64,000 nt of DNA from Ceratothoa steindachneri (GCA_963969495.1 OZ018323.1:69837920-69901919), one strand, 5' to 3'. Positions 1 to 12,211 are shown, numbered from the stretch's first letter. A program made the numbers and translations. Notes: a model not told the origin generated them from the sequence alone.

Positions 1-2482
1 CACAGCCAGTTCCATGCCTAGGTGAGGGTGTTGGTTGCTAAGGTGACGTTTACGAGTCACCTGTTGTTATGCAGGCACTCGATGCCCTGCCTGCATGTAG
101 TAGAGGCGGAGGACGGGGAAGGTTGCACGAGCGCTCGGCCACGTCATGGCCCTCATCACGTTCAGCCGGGCCTGCGTCCGCTCCCTCAGATGCGTGACAT
201 GCTACGTGAAGGACAGCCGCCTGTCCACCCACACTTGTAGGAGTCAGTCCAGGCCAGCCCGACTCCCTGGACGCGCAGCTGCTGGCCAGCAGGTGTGGAA
301 GTCTTGATAGCCATGGCCTGAGACTTCTCTGCCGAGATCTTGAGCCCCAGCTCTTCGCAATTGGCAGTGATGAGGGGCAACGCTTCTTGAGCCCGCGCTA
401 GCTTGTCGCCGCGCCCGGTGACGACGAGGGCCTGGTCATCGGCGTAACTGAGGAGGATGGTATCTTTCCGATAGATGAGCGCCACCAGCTGCTCCATCAG
501 CACGTTGAAGAGGAACGGGCTGAGGATGCCTCACTGGGGTGTTCCGTTCTCGAAGGTAAGTTGGCGAGACTTGTGACCCTGGAACTTTACACGCGCCCGG
601 CGCTGCTGAAGGTAGTCCTGCAGCCAGCCCAGCAGTCCTCCCTCGGATGCCCTTCCTCACAAGGGCGGCTAGTATGGCGCGGGGGATGTCCAGCTCGAAA
701 GCCTTCTCGAGGTCAAAGAAGACTACGATGGTGGGCTGGTTGTTGGCGTAAGCCAGGAGGGTGATGAGGCAGTCCGCCGTGCTCACCTCCTTGGTGTAGC
801 CGAACACGTAGGGATGAAGGCTCCTCACGCTCCACTGTAGGCGACTCAGCACCATCCTCTTCGCTGTTTTTCAAGTGCAGCTCAGGAGGGAGATTGGCCT
901 TGAAGGTGGTGTGATCCTTCGGCTTGGGGATGGGTTGGATGTCGGCGTCCTTCCATGAGGACGGCAGACGGCCTGCCAGCCACGACGCGTTCCTAAGGGC
1001 CAGCAGCGCGGCGTGCCCGGCCGGCTCAGCGTGTGCCAGCATGGGGTACCGCACTCCATCGGCCCCCGCCGCTGTGTCACGCCCACGCTTCGCCCTGGCC
1101 AGCTCCGCGAGAGTACAAGGCTGGTTGGTCGCGTGCGGCTGGCTCCGCGCCTCCCTGACCTCCTCGTCGTGCTGTGAGCGTAGCTGCTGCTGGAGGTGGC
1201 AGGTGTTGGGAGGGAGCTGCTTGCTGGAACCTTTCACTATGAAGCAGTTCGCCAGCCGATCTGCCTCTTGCTATGGGCGTGAGTGGGCGGCTAGGCGGGT
1301 CGGGGCAGCGCCTGAGGCCTTCCTGAAGCACCCCCACAGCTGGCCGAGGAAGGTGTGTTGGTTCAAAGGTGCGCACCACTCCAGCCACTTTGCCTCCCTG
1401 GCGCTCAGGGACACCTGTCACGCGCGGGCTACCACGTCCTGCAGGAGCTGCAGGTTGGTGGCGGTCCGGTGCTTCTCGTACAGCCTCCTGTGGACGTTGA
1501 CGCGGTGATTGTGCTTTCGGACTTCCTTGTTATAAAACCACTAGTACGGGCACCGGGGGCGGTTAGAGGCTGCCCTGGGCATGACCACGTCTGCTGCACT
1601 CTCTATGGCCGCCGTTAGGTCCATCTCCTGCAGGTTCCGCGGGAGGCACACACGTGGATCACCATTCGTCCAGAGCGGCTTGGAACTTTGCCCAATCCGC
1701 CCTCCTGACGTTCCACTGGGGCGGCGGGAGAGGAAGAGCTGGTGGGACCACAGGGAGGGTGGTGAGGGTCCCGTAGTGGTCGCTGGTGAGCGTAGGGTGT
1801 ACCTGCCAGGTGGCGCCAAGCTGTAGGTCGCCCGATACCAGTGTGAGGTCAAGCCGCCCCCCATGGACGTGCGTGGCCTCCCTGGTGTTGAGTAGGTGGA
1901 CTTCAGGGACTTCTTCGAGCGGGTCGGCCAGGTGGCGCCCAGTTACGTTAGTGGGTGACACAGTGCAGCACGGGGTGGTGGACGTTGAAGTCGCCCACCA
2001 CAAGGAGGCTGGAGTGGGATGCGAGGGAGAGCAGCTCCCCTGCATCCAGCAGGTATTGCTGGCTTCTGTATATATTGTATACCGTGAGAGTGAGCGGCCG
2101 AAGCTGCAGCTCCAGTGCCAGGACCTCCACGCCGTCACCACAGTACACGGGTGCAGCGATCCTCTTATGCGAGATGGTGCTCCGTATGAGGGCTGCCCAG
2201 CCACGCCTATTTCCGTCACCAGCCGGCGGGCGTGGGCGTCTCCTGTAGCAGAAATAGGTCCAGGTCTTCCTGGAAGACGGCTTGCAGAACTTGCTGTTTC
2301 TTGGGGCGGAGGCCCTGCACATTCCACTGCAGCACCTTCAGCGTGGGCGCCGGCGCTTGGGCTGGGTGGGCGGGGCTATCACTCTGCACCTCCCTCTTGG
2401 TTGTGGGAGTGCAGTGGGTGGAGAGGGTGTTGGGTGGGCCCATTGAGCGTTGGAGATGATGGTGGGGGCTGGAGGGCACCAC
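1..2482 (-). pseudogene. LINE A ORF2 (endonuclease plus reverse transcriptase), broken and truncated by the window
   Basis: The likely start is ATG 2480-2482. The endonuclease begins with LKVLQWNVQGLRPKK (about 2345-2300) and the LLQET metal-site motif, followed in shifted frames by VVGDFNVHH (about 1985-1955) and the TSDHYGTLTTL motif (about 1790-1760). A linker leads to RT motifs: ADIQPIPKPKD (about 960-920), VVFFDLEKAF (about 725-695) and LSYADDQALVV (about 450-415). In motif B', TPQ-stop-GILSP carries TGA at 531-533 in place of a Gly codon. At least six frame changes occur. The protein would nick the target and copy the element RNA by target-primed reverse transcription; this copy cannot. 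The C-terminus runs off base 1. Confidence 0.85.
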
Positions 2483-2589
2483 CTGTGACAGCGATGAGCA
2501 CCTCTCCGTGGAGGAGTGCGTCGAGGTCTTGCTCGTTGAGAGCTGCGGTGCCCTGCCGCCGGTCGAGTAGCATCTTCACAAGTCACACC

Positions 2590-4079
2590 ACACACACAAG
2601 GATGACGCCTACAATGGTTCTGCCCTCTTCGTTGAGTGTCTCGCCGTAGCTAGAGGGTCCACATGGAGACTCTGTCAGAGGTTGTGCATTGGGAAGCACC
2701 ATGGGCGGCTCCTCAACGGGGCGGGAGTGGTGGGTCCGACGCCTGTGTCCTCTTCCCTCCTCTGGCTTGGGGACCCAGGAGGTGGGTGGCTGGGTTGAGG
2801 TGTGAACGGAGTTGCTGGTCCCCCCTCTCGCTGCCAACCCGTCCCCTTCTTCTATCTCAACCTGACTTATGCCGGGCTGTTGAGGGGTGGGGGGCGGGTG
2901 GGAGGTCCACACCGGCCTGTTTGGTGGTGGCGCTGGAACGAGGCGTCGACTGTCTTGTTCCGGGGGATAGGGCACGTGGTTACCCCTGTTGCTGCTGTTG
3001 CCCGCTCGCTGCCTGCCGCTCCCCCTCCTGTGTACCGCTCAGACGTGTGCCGAGCAGGCCGGGAATCGTGGGTGGATTGGCAGCCCACGCCGACCTGACT
3101 GGTGGTGGCACGGCAATAAAGCGACGGTTTCTTAGTTGCTGGGTGGGGAGGGGGGCTCGTGGTTCCCTCTGCTGCTGCTGCCGGTGACCCTGTGGCAGCC
3201 TCCTCATTCGCTCAGGGCACTTCACGTTCCAAGCGTGGTGCCCCTTGGTGCAGTTGTGGCACCGTGCCGTGGTGGTCTCGCTCGCCTTGAGGCGACCGAT
3301 GCACTCCTCCGTCGGGTGAGCTTGGCTGCACACGCCGCACCTGACGGGTGTTGGCACATGGCCTGGAGACGTCCGAAGCGCTGGCACTTATAGCATCTCA
3401 CAGGCTCTTCCTGGTAGGAGCACAGGGCGTAGCGTCCCCAGCTGCTCAGGTCAAACTTAGGTGGTGGCGGCCCCTCGTACAATACCAGGGTCTGCCTGGT
3501 TGGGACCTTGTCTCTGTGTGCGAGGAGCCGTGTTGACAAAAGCACGTGGAGGTGGGCCTCGGCAGTATGGAGTGGGAAAGTGGTGGGATAGCGCTCAAGC
3601 ACCACCTTGTGCCTCCTTACGCTGGGGTTGAGCAGGATCACTTGGTCCCCCTCCTTGGTAAGGCGGCGCAGCAGGGCTTCCGACCCATTGTCCTTCGAAG
3701 TGAAGACGTATTCGCTGGTGAGAGTGGAGTGAATGTTTATCCGCAGGCCAGGGTGTGCTCTCTCCAGCTCCGTCACCGTCTGGTAGGCACTGGTGGTGCT
3801 CTCTTGGTGCACCAGTTTGAACTTATGACGGGGGCCTCGTCGGGGATTGGAGACTGTTACCCAGCCTCCCTCGTCATCCTGCTAGACCTCTTCGTTCTGG
3901 TGGCTTTCGTCAATAACGAGGCGACCACTTTCATCGCTGGGGGCCTCTTCAGGCTCCTCTCTCTCTGAGAATTCCTCCTCCAGGTTGAGGGTGGTCCTCT
4001 TCCGTGACGCTAAAGCAGATTCATTCCGCGTCTGCTTTGCAGCTCTCCCCAGGGTGGCTATGGACGCCGGCCCTTGCAT
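2590..4079 (-). pseudogene. LINE A ORF1 (gag-like nucleic-acid binding protein), broken
   Basis: From ATG 4077-4079 one frame runs to 3222 with a single in-frame TAG at 3882-3884. It covers an acidic N-terminus, a WVTVSNPRR-type segment and an RNA-binding-like middle, and ends at a first zinc knuckle CYKC...C at about 3390-3350 in which the usual His reads as Arg. After a frameshift near 3350 the frame 3387-2980 carries two more knuckles: CGVC-x3-H-x4-C and CHNC-x3-H-x6-C. A Pro-rich tail continues in other frames to about 2583. Three CCHC-type knuckles are typical of ORF1 proteins of Jockey/I-type LINEs, where they bind the RNA template. The nonsense codon and shifts make it non-functional. 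Confidence 0.82.
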
Positions 4080-4386
4080 AGTGGCGTCACTCTTCTTCGC
4101 CCATCAACACCACAGAGTCCAAAGGGGAGAAAAGACCGATGCCTTCCTTACAAGCAGGACAGGAACAGAAGGTATCTCCAATCAACATGTCCACGATGGC
4201 TACTGCCTCTTTGAAGAGCCACGGAAACAGGAGGACTCTCCAATCAGACCGTGACTGCCCTTACGAGACAAACGGAGCGCAAAGGTGTAACTGGTTTAAG
4301 TTAAAATGCAGTGGGCAAGTCCTTCCTAGGGCGTAGTAAGCGTGATCTTCTTCGTGATGCCCGCTGCTCTTCTTGTTGCTCAGTGG

Positions 4387-5224
4387 TCCATGTTGGGTTA
4401 TATTAAAATTTAATAATGTTAATAATGTGAAAAACCTATTCTAAAAATTAGTAATATGTTTTTTATACAAAAACAACCCCCCCCCCAAAATGTATAATAT
4501 CAAAGATAAAAATAACTAACATTTAGATTTAAAAAATATGATCCCCTGACACTTCCGGGGGAAACCCCTTTACTTCTTACTCATACTCATATCTTACTCT
4601 TCTCCGCTAATTTAACAAAACCTTTCACCACTATTACCATTTATTTCTTTACATATATGTATTAAATTTTAAATATTTATAAAAACTTATTGTATTTCTG
4701 TCTCTAAATATATCTTAATAATACGACTTTTTCCTATTTCTTAAGGCCTCCACTGGCTCAGCTTCCTCAAGTTTCTTAAGAGCACAATACAAGCCATGAG
4801 GAGATATGCCACGTTTTAGGCTGAGAGCTCTTTGCGTTTCACCTAATAACAAAGTGCCTATATATAGAATTTATAATTTGGTTCTTAGCTATGTTGTCTG
4901 TTTCAAGTAAGATCATGCGTGGTTCATCTCTGGTCTCAGGTGCCTCTTTCGTGCTTGAATGATTCATAGGTCAGTGGTAAGTGAATTAACAAGCAAATAA
5001 CACATTTCTTTGAATATGGTCAGTTATAATGACTGGACTGAAAATGAATGAAAAAGTAGGCAATGTCCAAAGAAATACTTTGAATGACCTTCAGAAAGCC
5101 TGGACAACTATTGTTTAAGAAGACCACTTTAAATTTTTTTTAAAGAAAGTCTAGCTCCTTGGAAACAAAATATAAAAAAATAAGGGTGGTTCAAGACTTT
5201 TGCGCAGAAATATATATATACATA
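4387..5224. other. AT-rich DNA without recognisable gene
   Basis: Base composition drops sharply to AT-rich after LINE A. The stretch holds a C9 run near 4480 and a short near-palindrome cacttccgggggaaacc near 4549. I see no coding frame or known repeat. Near 5187 the string agggtggttc resembles the tip of the TIRs of the unassigned transposon at 38585, but it is too short to call. Confidence 0.5.
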
Positions 5225-5575
5225 TATTGATAATTGCACAATTACGTTTAAGTCAATGCGGTTAGGTAAGAGTAATAGTAAGAATTACAAAATCTCCCGG
5301 AAAAGTCTCCTGGAGTTCCTCAACCTTCTTCAGGAGCGCCACCCATAAGACTGAGCAACCATCCATTTCTCTAAAAAGAGAAGCTTCAAGAAGCCTTTTG
5401 CATAAGATAGCGTTTACTTTAACAGAAAACAAGAATGCGAATGTTTCCGCAGATCTTCGCCCTTCTAATATTTTGATAAATGAATAATAACATTAAAGTC
5501 AATGCGGGATTATTCGTATTGCTGTTTTATGTTAAAGTAAACGCTATCTTATGCAAAAGGATTATTTTAAAATTA
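5225..5575. repeat. Dispersed repeat with internal inverted arms (probable retroelement terminus)
   Basis: Two arms face each other. The segment 5394-5430 (cataagatagcgtttac, then tttaacagaaaac) recurs as its reverse complement at 5527-5562. The part at 5300-5345 (tcctggagttcctcaacc, then ttcaggagcg) recurs at 37080-37125, 38400-38445 and 45125-45160, and as the opposite orientation at 45359-45395. Most of these copies sit beside TA arrays, as do the PLE 3' ends here, so I infer a PLE-type terminal region. The family assignment is an inference. Confidence 0.5.
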
Positions 5576-5870
5576 TTAATATCTGTTTTACATTTTATGA
5601 TGTGACTGCGTATGGGGGAATTTTCTTTTTGCGATAGTGTTTACTGTCTTGTAACTGACACCCAAGTGAACAAAACCCTCGCCTCCAGTGTACGTGTAGG
5701 GATGGCAATATAGGTTCCACTAGAACAACTTAGGGCATGTATATGACATCACTACACAAGCTTAAAGAGAGTGCGTCTTTTGCTCTAAAACAAGGTCTGC
5801 TGACCAAATTTTCAGGTGCTCTCACTTATTCTGATTTAAGACATTACGACCTTCAAAACTTTCAATAATT

Positions 5871-6385
5871 ATTCCCCGAATAGCATTGGGAGGACCTTGC
5901 CAATTCTATTATTCAAAAGAAAATATATAACAACATAAGGGTTTCATATTTCGTTAGAATCGGACAAATAGTTATGATGTTATTGCCAAAACAAAGTTAT
6001 TCCCGGGCTAACCTTTGGAGGACTTTGGTAATTATATCATTCGAAACTGAATGTAAAACAACATAAGGGTTTCGAATTTCGTTAAAATCGGCCTAATAGT
6101 TATGATGTTACTGCCGAAACAAAATAATTCCCGGGCTAACATTAGGGGGACTTTGGCAATTATATCATTCGAAAGAGATTGTAAAACAACATTAGGGTTT
6201 TATATTTTGTTAGAATCACCCGAATAGTTATGATGTCATTGCCAACACAAAATAATTCCTGGGCTAACATTGAGAGGTCTTTGGGAATTATATCATTCGA
6301 AAGAGAATGTAAAACAACATAAGGGTTTCAAATTTCGTTTAAATCGGCTTAAAAGTTACAATGTTATTACGAAAACAAAAAAAGA
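5871..6385. repeat. Tandem repeat, about 128 bp unit, four copies
   Basis: Units start at about 5871, 5999, 6127 and 6254 with the recurring opening attcccgggctaaca and the shared block aacaacataagggtttc. The spacing is 128, 128 and 127 bp. The copies differ at perhaps 10-15 percent of sites, and the last one decays at its end. There is no open frame through the unit. This is a small non-coding tandem array, possibly a fragment of a longer satellite. Confidence 0.85.
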
Positions 6386-6509
6386 AAGCAAAACAGGGAC
6401 CGACCAACCGTATAGTAAGATGAGTCGCCCCAACTAAAAAACACCTATTTTTTATGAAAATTGGTTGTATAATTTACATGATAAAAATGAGTTCTGAAGA
6501 TTGGGGTGA

Positions 6510-7570
6510 GGCTAAGTTTTAGATGTTTGTTCAGATGCAAAAATATCGGGCAATAAGAGGTAGCGTTTTTCTTTTGGAGCAGTAATGGGTTTATTAATTG
6601 GTTTGCATATTTTGTTTAAAAATTTCTTAATGGTTCTTAATGGGGTTTTCAACAAGTCCAATAGGCAATGAATTGTTGGCGAAATAATTGGATAAGAACT
6701 TAAATTCTTTATGCATTGCAAAGAAGTCGGATGAAATTTGGAAGCCTCTTTAAAGTTTTTATGGATACAATTTATTATGAAATACGAGAGTAGCTAAAAA
6801 CATTACTCCCCCCCCCCCCCGCCAAATTGGATTTTCTGCCGATTTCAGTTTTTATATTTTCATTTTGTCTAATGAAAAGGGTAGAGATTCATTGCTTTCT
6901 ATATCCATATTATAAGAGATTTTGGATGGAAGTCGTTTAAAATTTAAACAAATTCTTTAGCTTGATCCACTGCATAAAAGATGGCAAAAGTATTATCCAC
7001 AAATCTTTCGTAGTGTATAGGCTTAATATTTTGATTAAGTTAAAAAGTCTGTTTTCGAAATCGCACATGAAAATATCTGCAGCTAAAGGAGCTTCCATGG
7101 CAAGACCATCGACCTGTTCGTATATGGTATTATTGAAGGTAAATTGGCTATCTTTAAATACGGACTTCAAAGCTTGATTTAAGTGAGACCGAGCAAATCC
7201 ATTAAAAGTATCACACCTTTCAAAATTCTTATTAAGATTTTTGTTAACAGTTTCGATGACAGGAATGATGGTAAATAAGGATCTAATGTCAAAACTAACG
7301 AGCACTTTTTCCGATAAGTTGATGTTCTGTTGAGCCAATTCATTTAGAAATGTGTATGAATCAGTGGTTGAAAATTCATTTTTGCTGTATGGTGAAAAAT
7401 TATCAATCAGAAATTTGGATAACTGGTAAGGGAGTTTTTTACGCGAGTGATTCTTCAACTTTCATTGGTGTGGTAAATAGACTTGAAATTTATTCATTTT
7501 TAGTCAAATTCACTCTCAAACTCCTTCTCCAAAGACAAACTCTTGATCATCAATCCCCATTACAAATTTG
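6510..7570 (-). pseudogene. Penelope-like element reverse transcriptase remnant (PLE1)
   Basis: On the minus strand the frame 7458-6937 gives RT motifs typical of Penelope-like elements: KVLVSFDIRSLFTIIP (about 7325-7275) and YEQVDGLAM (about 7115-7090). The next motif lies in another frame at about 7010-6970 and reads RFVDNTF instead of the usual VDD, so a catalytic Asp is changed to Asn. The C-terminal part ITAPKEKRYLLLP (about 6600-6550), which precedes the GIY-YIG nuclease in this group, is the last piece recognisable; the nuclease itself is missing. Frameshifts, the Asp change and the 3' truncation make it dead. Confidence 0.78.
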
Positions 7571-8265
7571 AAACAGCATTTAAAATTTCTAACCCTCTAT
7601 TTTACCACTAATTCCAACTTACTGACGAATCTGAAGGCACAAAACGTCTTTGGGATTTGTCGGATAGAAGCAATCAATTCTTCAATTGAACTCTACTTTC
7701 CAACTTTTCAAATTCAAATCCCTACGTTGTCTCTGCTCCTTGCCATGTGCCAAATGGAGTTAACATAATATGAATTTCATTATCTGGTCATAGGACCTCG
7801 TCTACGATTGCAAAAGGTTGGGTGGTACAATTAACAATATACTCTCGAAATGTTCTTAACATGTTTTCCACTTGTCTTCGATGTTCTCAAACATGCTATC
7901 GTATTTTTAACATGTTATTGATAAGTACGCGACTTACGCTTATCCTGAATATTATCCCACGAAAAAATCAAAACTTCATTTCAAGCGATTTCGCATTATT
8001 TAACAAGGTCTCATTCAGGAAATGACCAACAAGCTGGAGACATCTGATATAGCGGACAAAAGGGGGACGGGCACGAAAGATTTTCCTATTTCGTAATTTT
8101 TAAAGATATACGTTCAAGAATCGCAGTTTACACGCTCTATACATGTTTAGATGCATTTCGAAATACGATTTAGAGACGTTCCAGACCTTTTAGAGACATT
8201 CACAGACGTTCTATTATGAATATATGGTTGTGTACTCTTCGTAGTTGCCCATATACTCAAGGACC
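7571..8265. other. No recognisable feature
   Basis: AT-rich DNA with short local duplications, for example the pair gttccagaccttttagaga and acattcacagacgttc near 8165-8210. Short frames here have no family resemblance that I can see. Confidence 0.4.
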
Positions 8266-8619
8266 ACCGAGTTAAAGAAAACAAGAACCATCCAAGTATA
8301 ATTAAAGGACAACTGAATGTACCAAAATAAGGACAACGTATAACAAAATTTAGAGTGAAAATATGTACAAATAAAAAACTAGGAAAATTGGATGATTAAA
8401 AAAAAATGGGTAATTAATTCATTATGGTAAAAGTACAGTTAGAGAATAACAAAATAAGGACCGATATATTACGATAAATTTAAAATCGAACAACAACAAA
8501 ATTAGGAAGACTCGAGTATACAAAAAAGAAAGTGAGTATAATTAAAAACGGAAAATTCGCTTATTAAAAAATTAGGATAACTCGGAAATAGCACACTAAA
8601 GACATTCAGTATCACAAAA

Positions 8620-10560
8620 GGCAAAAAGGACAAATTTGAGTATGTCAAGTATAACACATAAAAGACAATTGAATTATCATAAAATGGAAAAAGGAGACAA
8701 TTTGAGTATGTCAAGGATAACACATGAAAGATAATTTAAGTATCATAAAATGGATAAAAGGGGACAATTTGAGTATGTCAAGTATAACACATAAAAGACA
8801 ATTAAAGTATCATAAAATGGAAAAAGGGGACAATTTGAGTATGTCAAGTATAAAACATGAAAGACAATTGAAGTATCATAAAATGGAAAAAAGGGGACAA
8901 TTTGAGTATGTCAAGTATAACACATAAAAGACAATTGAAGTATCATAAAATCGAAAAAGGGGACAATTTGTGTATGTCAAGTATAACACATGAAAGAAAA
9001 TTGAAGTATCATAAAATGGAAAGAGGGAACAATTTGAGTATGTCAAGTATAACACATAAAATACAATTGAAGTATCATAAAATAGAAAAAAGGAGACAAT
9101 TTGAGTATGTCAAGTATAACACATAAAAGACAATTGAAGTATCATAAAATGGAAAAAAGGAGACAATTTAAGTATGTCAGGTATAACACATGAAAGACAA
9201 TTGAAGTATCTTAAAATGGAAAAAAGAGAACAATTTGAGTATGTCAAGTATAACACATAAAATACAATTGAAGTTTCATAAAATGGAAAAAGGGGACAAT
9301 TTGAGTATGTCAAGTATAACACATGAAAGACAATTGAAGTATCATAAAATGCCAAAAAGGGGACAATTTGAGTATGTCAAGTATAACACATAAAAGACAA
9401 TTGAAGTATCATAAAATGGAAAAAAGGGGACAATTTGTGTATGTCAAATATAACACATGAAATACAATTGAAGTATCATAAAATTGAAAAAAGGGGACAA
9501 TTTGAGTATGTCAAGTATAACACGGGAATGCCAATGGAAGTATCATAAAATGAAAAACAAGGGGACAATTAGAGTATGTCAAGTATAACAAATGAAAGAC
9601 AATTGAAGTATCATAAAATGGAAAAAAAGGGAACAATTTGAGTATGTCAAGTAGAACACATAAAAGACAATTGAAGTATCATAAAATTAAAAAAACGGGA
9701 CATTTTGAGTATGTCAAGTATAACAGATAAAATACAATTGAATTATCATAAAATGGAAAAAACGGGACAATTTGATTATGTCAAGTATAACACATAAAAG
9801 AAAATTGAAGTATTTCAAAATGGAAAAAAGGGGACAATTTGAGTATGTCAAATATAACACATGAAAGACAATTGAAGTATCATAAAATGGAAAAAAGGCG
9901 ACAATTTGAGTATGTCAAGTATAACACATGAAAGATAATTGAAGTATCATAAAATGGAAAAAAGGCGACAATTTGAGTATGTCAAGTATAACACATAAAA
10001 GACAATTTGAGTATGTCAAGTATAACACATAAAAGACAATTGAAGTATTATAAAATGGAAAAAAGGAGACAATTTGAGTATGTCAAGTATAACACATGAA
10101 AGAAAATTGAAGTATCATAAAATAGAAAAAGGGGACAATTTGAGTATGTCAAGTATAAAACATGAATGACAATTCAAGTATCATAAAATGGAAAAAGGGA
10201 ACAATTTGAGTATGTCAAGTATAACACATAAAAGACAATTGAAGTATCATAAAATAGAAAAAAGGAGACAATTTGAGTAAGTCAAGTATAACACATAAAA
10301 GACAATTGAAGTATCATAAAATGGAAAAAAAGGGGACAATTTGAGTATGTCAAGTATAACCCATGAAAGATAATTGAAGTATCATCAAATGGATAATAGG
10401 GGACAATTTGAGTATGTCAAGTATAACACATGAAAGACAACAGAAGTATCATAAAATGGAAAAAAAAGGACAATTTGAGTATGTCAAGTATAACACATAA
10501 AAGACAATCGAAGTATCATAAAATGAAAAAAGGGGACAATTTGAGTGTGTTGATTATAAG
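8620..10560. repeat. Satellite, about 62-63 bp unit, about 31 copies
   Basis: The unit has two halves. The first is acaatttgagtatgtcaag followed by tataacacataaaag; the second is acaattgaagtatcat followed by aaaatggaaaaaagggg. The halves resemble each other (acaatt-gagtat / acaatt-gaagtat), so the unit probably arose by duplicating a ~31-bp ancestor. Copies differ by point changes (cacataaaa or cacatgaaa) and by A-run length. One partial extra unit lies at about 9990-10030. Diverged versions of the half-unit flank the array at 8270-8620 and 10560-10680, and a related stretch lies at 16315-16440. Short frames through the array are by-products of units near 63 bp. Confidence 0.95.
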
Positions 10561-10683
10561 ACGTTAAAGATAATTAAAGCATCACAAAATAAAAATTCAC
10601 ATGTACCCGTACACAAGATTGTAATAAAATAAGGAAATTGTTAGTATAACACAATAAGGACAATTCTTATATAAAAATAATAC

Positions 10684-10915
10684 ATTAATTACTTCCATCG
10701 GCTCTTACATATATTAGAAATAAGAAATCAATCTAATTAGCACTAATTTTATTATCTATTTTTATTAATTTTAATATCTATAATCTAAAAAAAAGGGTCC
10801 TAAAGTGAATATACATACTTGCTCGTCTTTATCTGCCTCCCTCTACCCAGATCTTGATATCTATAGGCTGTTTCAAAAATCTCAGTCGAGAAAGTTAAGG
10901 CACTCAATTTATACG
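10684..10915. other. Spacer between satellite and mariner
   Basis: AT-rich DNA with no recognised feature. It separates the decayed satellite edge from the left TIR of the mariner element. Confidence 0.5.
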
Positions 10916-12211
10916 TAGGTGAGTCAAAAAGTTCTCAGACAAATGCCAGATTATTGAAATGTTCGATTTTGTACAAGTAAATACAGGGTCAAACACGACT
11001 TTCATGTTTTCTGAACAATTCCTACAAAATTCGTCATTCAATTTGTCGAGACTCTTTGTATTAGATGTGCTTCAAAAAGGTTACTTTTTTGAACCCATAA
11101 AATGGCAAATTTTGAGATAAGAGCGAACATTAAATTCCTGACTAAACTTGATTGGAAGCCTGTTAAGATTATTGACGCTCTACAACAGGTTTATGGTGAC
11201 TCTTCGCCATGTAGAGCGGTAGTTTACGACTGGATTAAGCGCTTCAAGGGGGGCAGAGAAGAAGTTGAAGATGATCCACGTGAAGGGAGACCCTCCACCT
11301 CCATTAACCCAGAAAATGTCGAGCTTGTGAGGAATCTAGTGGATAAAGATCGCCGTATTACTATTGATGAAGTTGCCAATGCATGTGAAATCTCTCATGG
11401 CTCAGCATTTGGAATTCTAACTGAAAATCTTGGCCTGAGCAAGCTTTCAGCACGTTGGGTCCCAAAAGCGTTGCGAGAAGACCAGCTGAATCATAGGGCC
11501 AACCTTTCTTTGGCTATTTTGACCAAGATTGAAGCAAACGAGGATAGTTTTTTTGAGCGCCTCGTAACGGGAGATGAAACTTAGGTGTATCAGTTTGATC
11601 CTGAAAGTAAAAATCAATCAAAAGAGTGGCACCCAAGGGGGGCAGCAGGGCCTATCAAGTTCAAGACAGAGAGGTCCGTTAAGAAGATAATGGCTACAGT
11701 TTTTTGGGATTCGGAGGGAATTATTTTAATAGACTTCTTAGAAGGACAAAAAACTGTTACATCCAGCTATTACGAAGGAGTTTTAAGGAAGCTGAAAACT
11801 TCAATAGCCAAAAAACGACGAGGAAAGCTCCACAAGCAAATCTTGTTCCACCATGACAATGCCCCTGCACATTCGTCCAAAGCTGTGAGATCTCAGCTAC
11901 GGGAATTTCGATGGGAAACTCTTGCTCATCCCCCTTATAGCCCTGATTTAGCACCCTCTGACTTTTTTCTGTTTCCAAATTTAAAGGGACACCTAAAAGG
12001 AACCCGGTTTCAATCATTAGATGAAGCAAAAAAGCAGGTCATTACTTGGTGCCAGAGACAACCCCGTGAATTCTACAAAGATGGTCTTTACCGTTGGATT
12101 CATAGATTAAGAAAGTGTATAGATGTTAATGGAGCTTATGTAGAAAAATGATTACAGTATTATTACAAATAAAAATTTTATGCCATTTATCTGAGAACTT
12201 TTTGACTCCTA
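10916..12211 (+). mobile_element. Full-length mariner element with TIRs and TA duplication
   Basis: The left TIR starts at 10918 with ggtgagtcaaaaagttctc. The right TIR, read as reverse complement from 12209, starts ggagtcaaaaagttctcag. They match over about 27 bases apart from a 2-base gap. TA dinucleotides at 10916-10917 and 12210-12211 are the expected target duplication. The length of about 1.29 kb and one central transposase are normal for mariner. It is the best preserved element in the window. Confidence 0.93.
11102..12151 (+). pseudogene. Mariner transposase with one in-frame stop
   Basis: The frame is open from ATG 11102 to TGA 12149-12151, except for TAG at 11582-11584. The codon sits in the motif GDET-stop-VYQFDP, where mariners have Trp (TGG), so one G-to-A change explains it. 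The N-terminal half holds helix-turn-helix segments (AVVYDWIKRFKGG; ITIDEVANACEIS). The catalytic aspartates are in TGDET, HHDNAPAH and SPDLAPSDFF; I count 34 residues between the last two, the D34D spacing of mariner. The protein cuts and rejoins DNA at TA sites in the nucleus. About 349 residues is the normal length. The next frame begins directly after the stop, so readthrough would give a complete protein. Confidence 0.93.

Larger units (their letters stand above)
1..4386 (-). mobile_element. Decayed non-LTR retrotransposon (LINE A), cut by the window edge
   Basis: Reading on the minus strand, a gag-like ORF1 (about 4079 to 2590) is followed by an ORF2 with an AP-type endonuclease and then a reverse transcriptase (2482 to 1). 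The order ORF1, endonuclease, RT, the three zinc knuckles and the FDLEKAF and YADD motifs place it in the Jockey/I group of LINEs; I cannot fix the clade. The block is clearly GC-richer than the DNA from 4400 on, so the right edge is near 4386 (approximate). The 3' end lies beyond base 1. Many frameshifts and stops show it is an old inactive copy. Confidence 0.88.

Noticed and set aside
8724..9355. Repeat-protein-like frames with GDNLSMSSITHKRQLKYHK units
   Set aside because: The frames exist only because some satellite units are 63 bp long; units of 62 or 64 bp break the frame, and both strands show similar frames.
8620..10560. CRISPR-like array
   Set aside because: Units are contiguous without variable spacers, and the surroundings are animal-type repeats, so it is a satellite.
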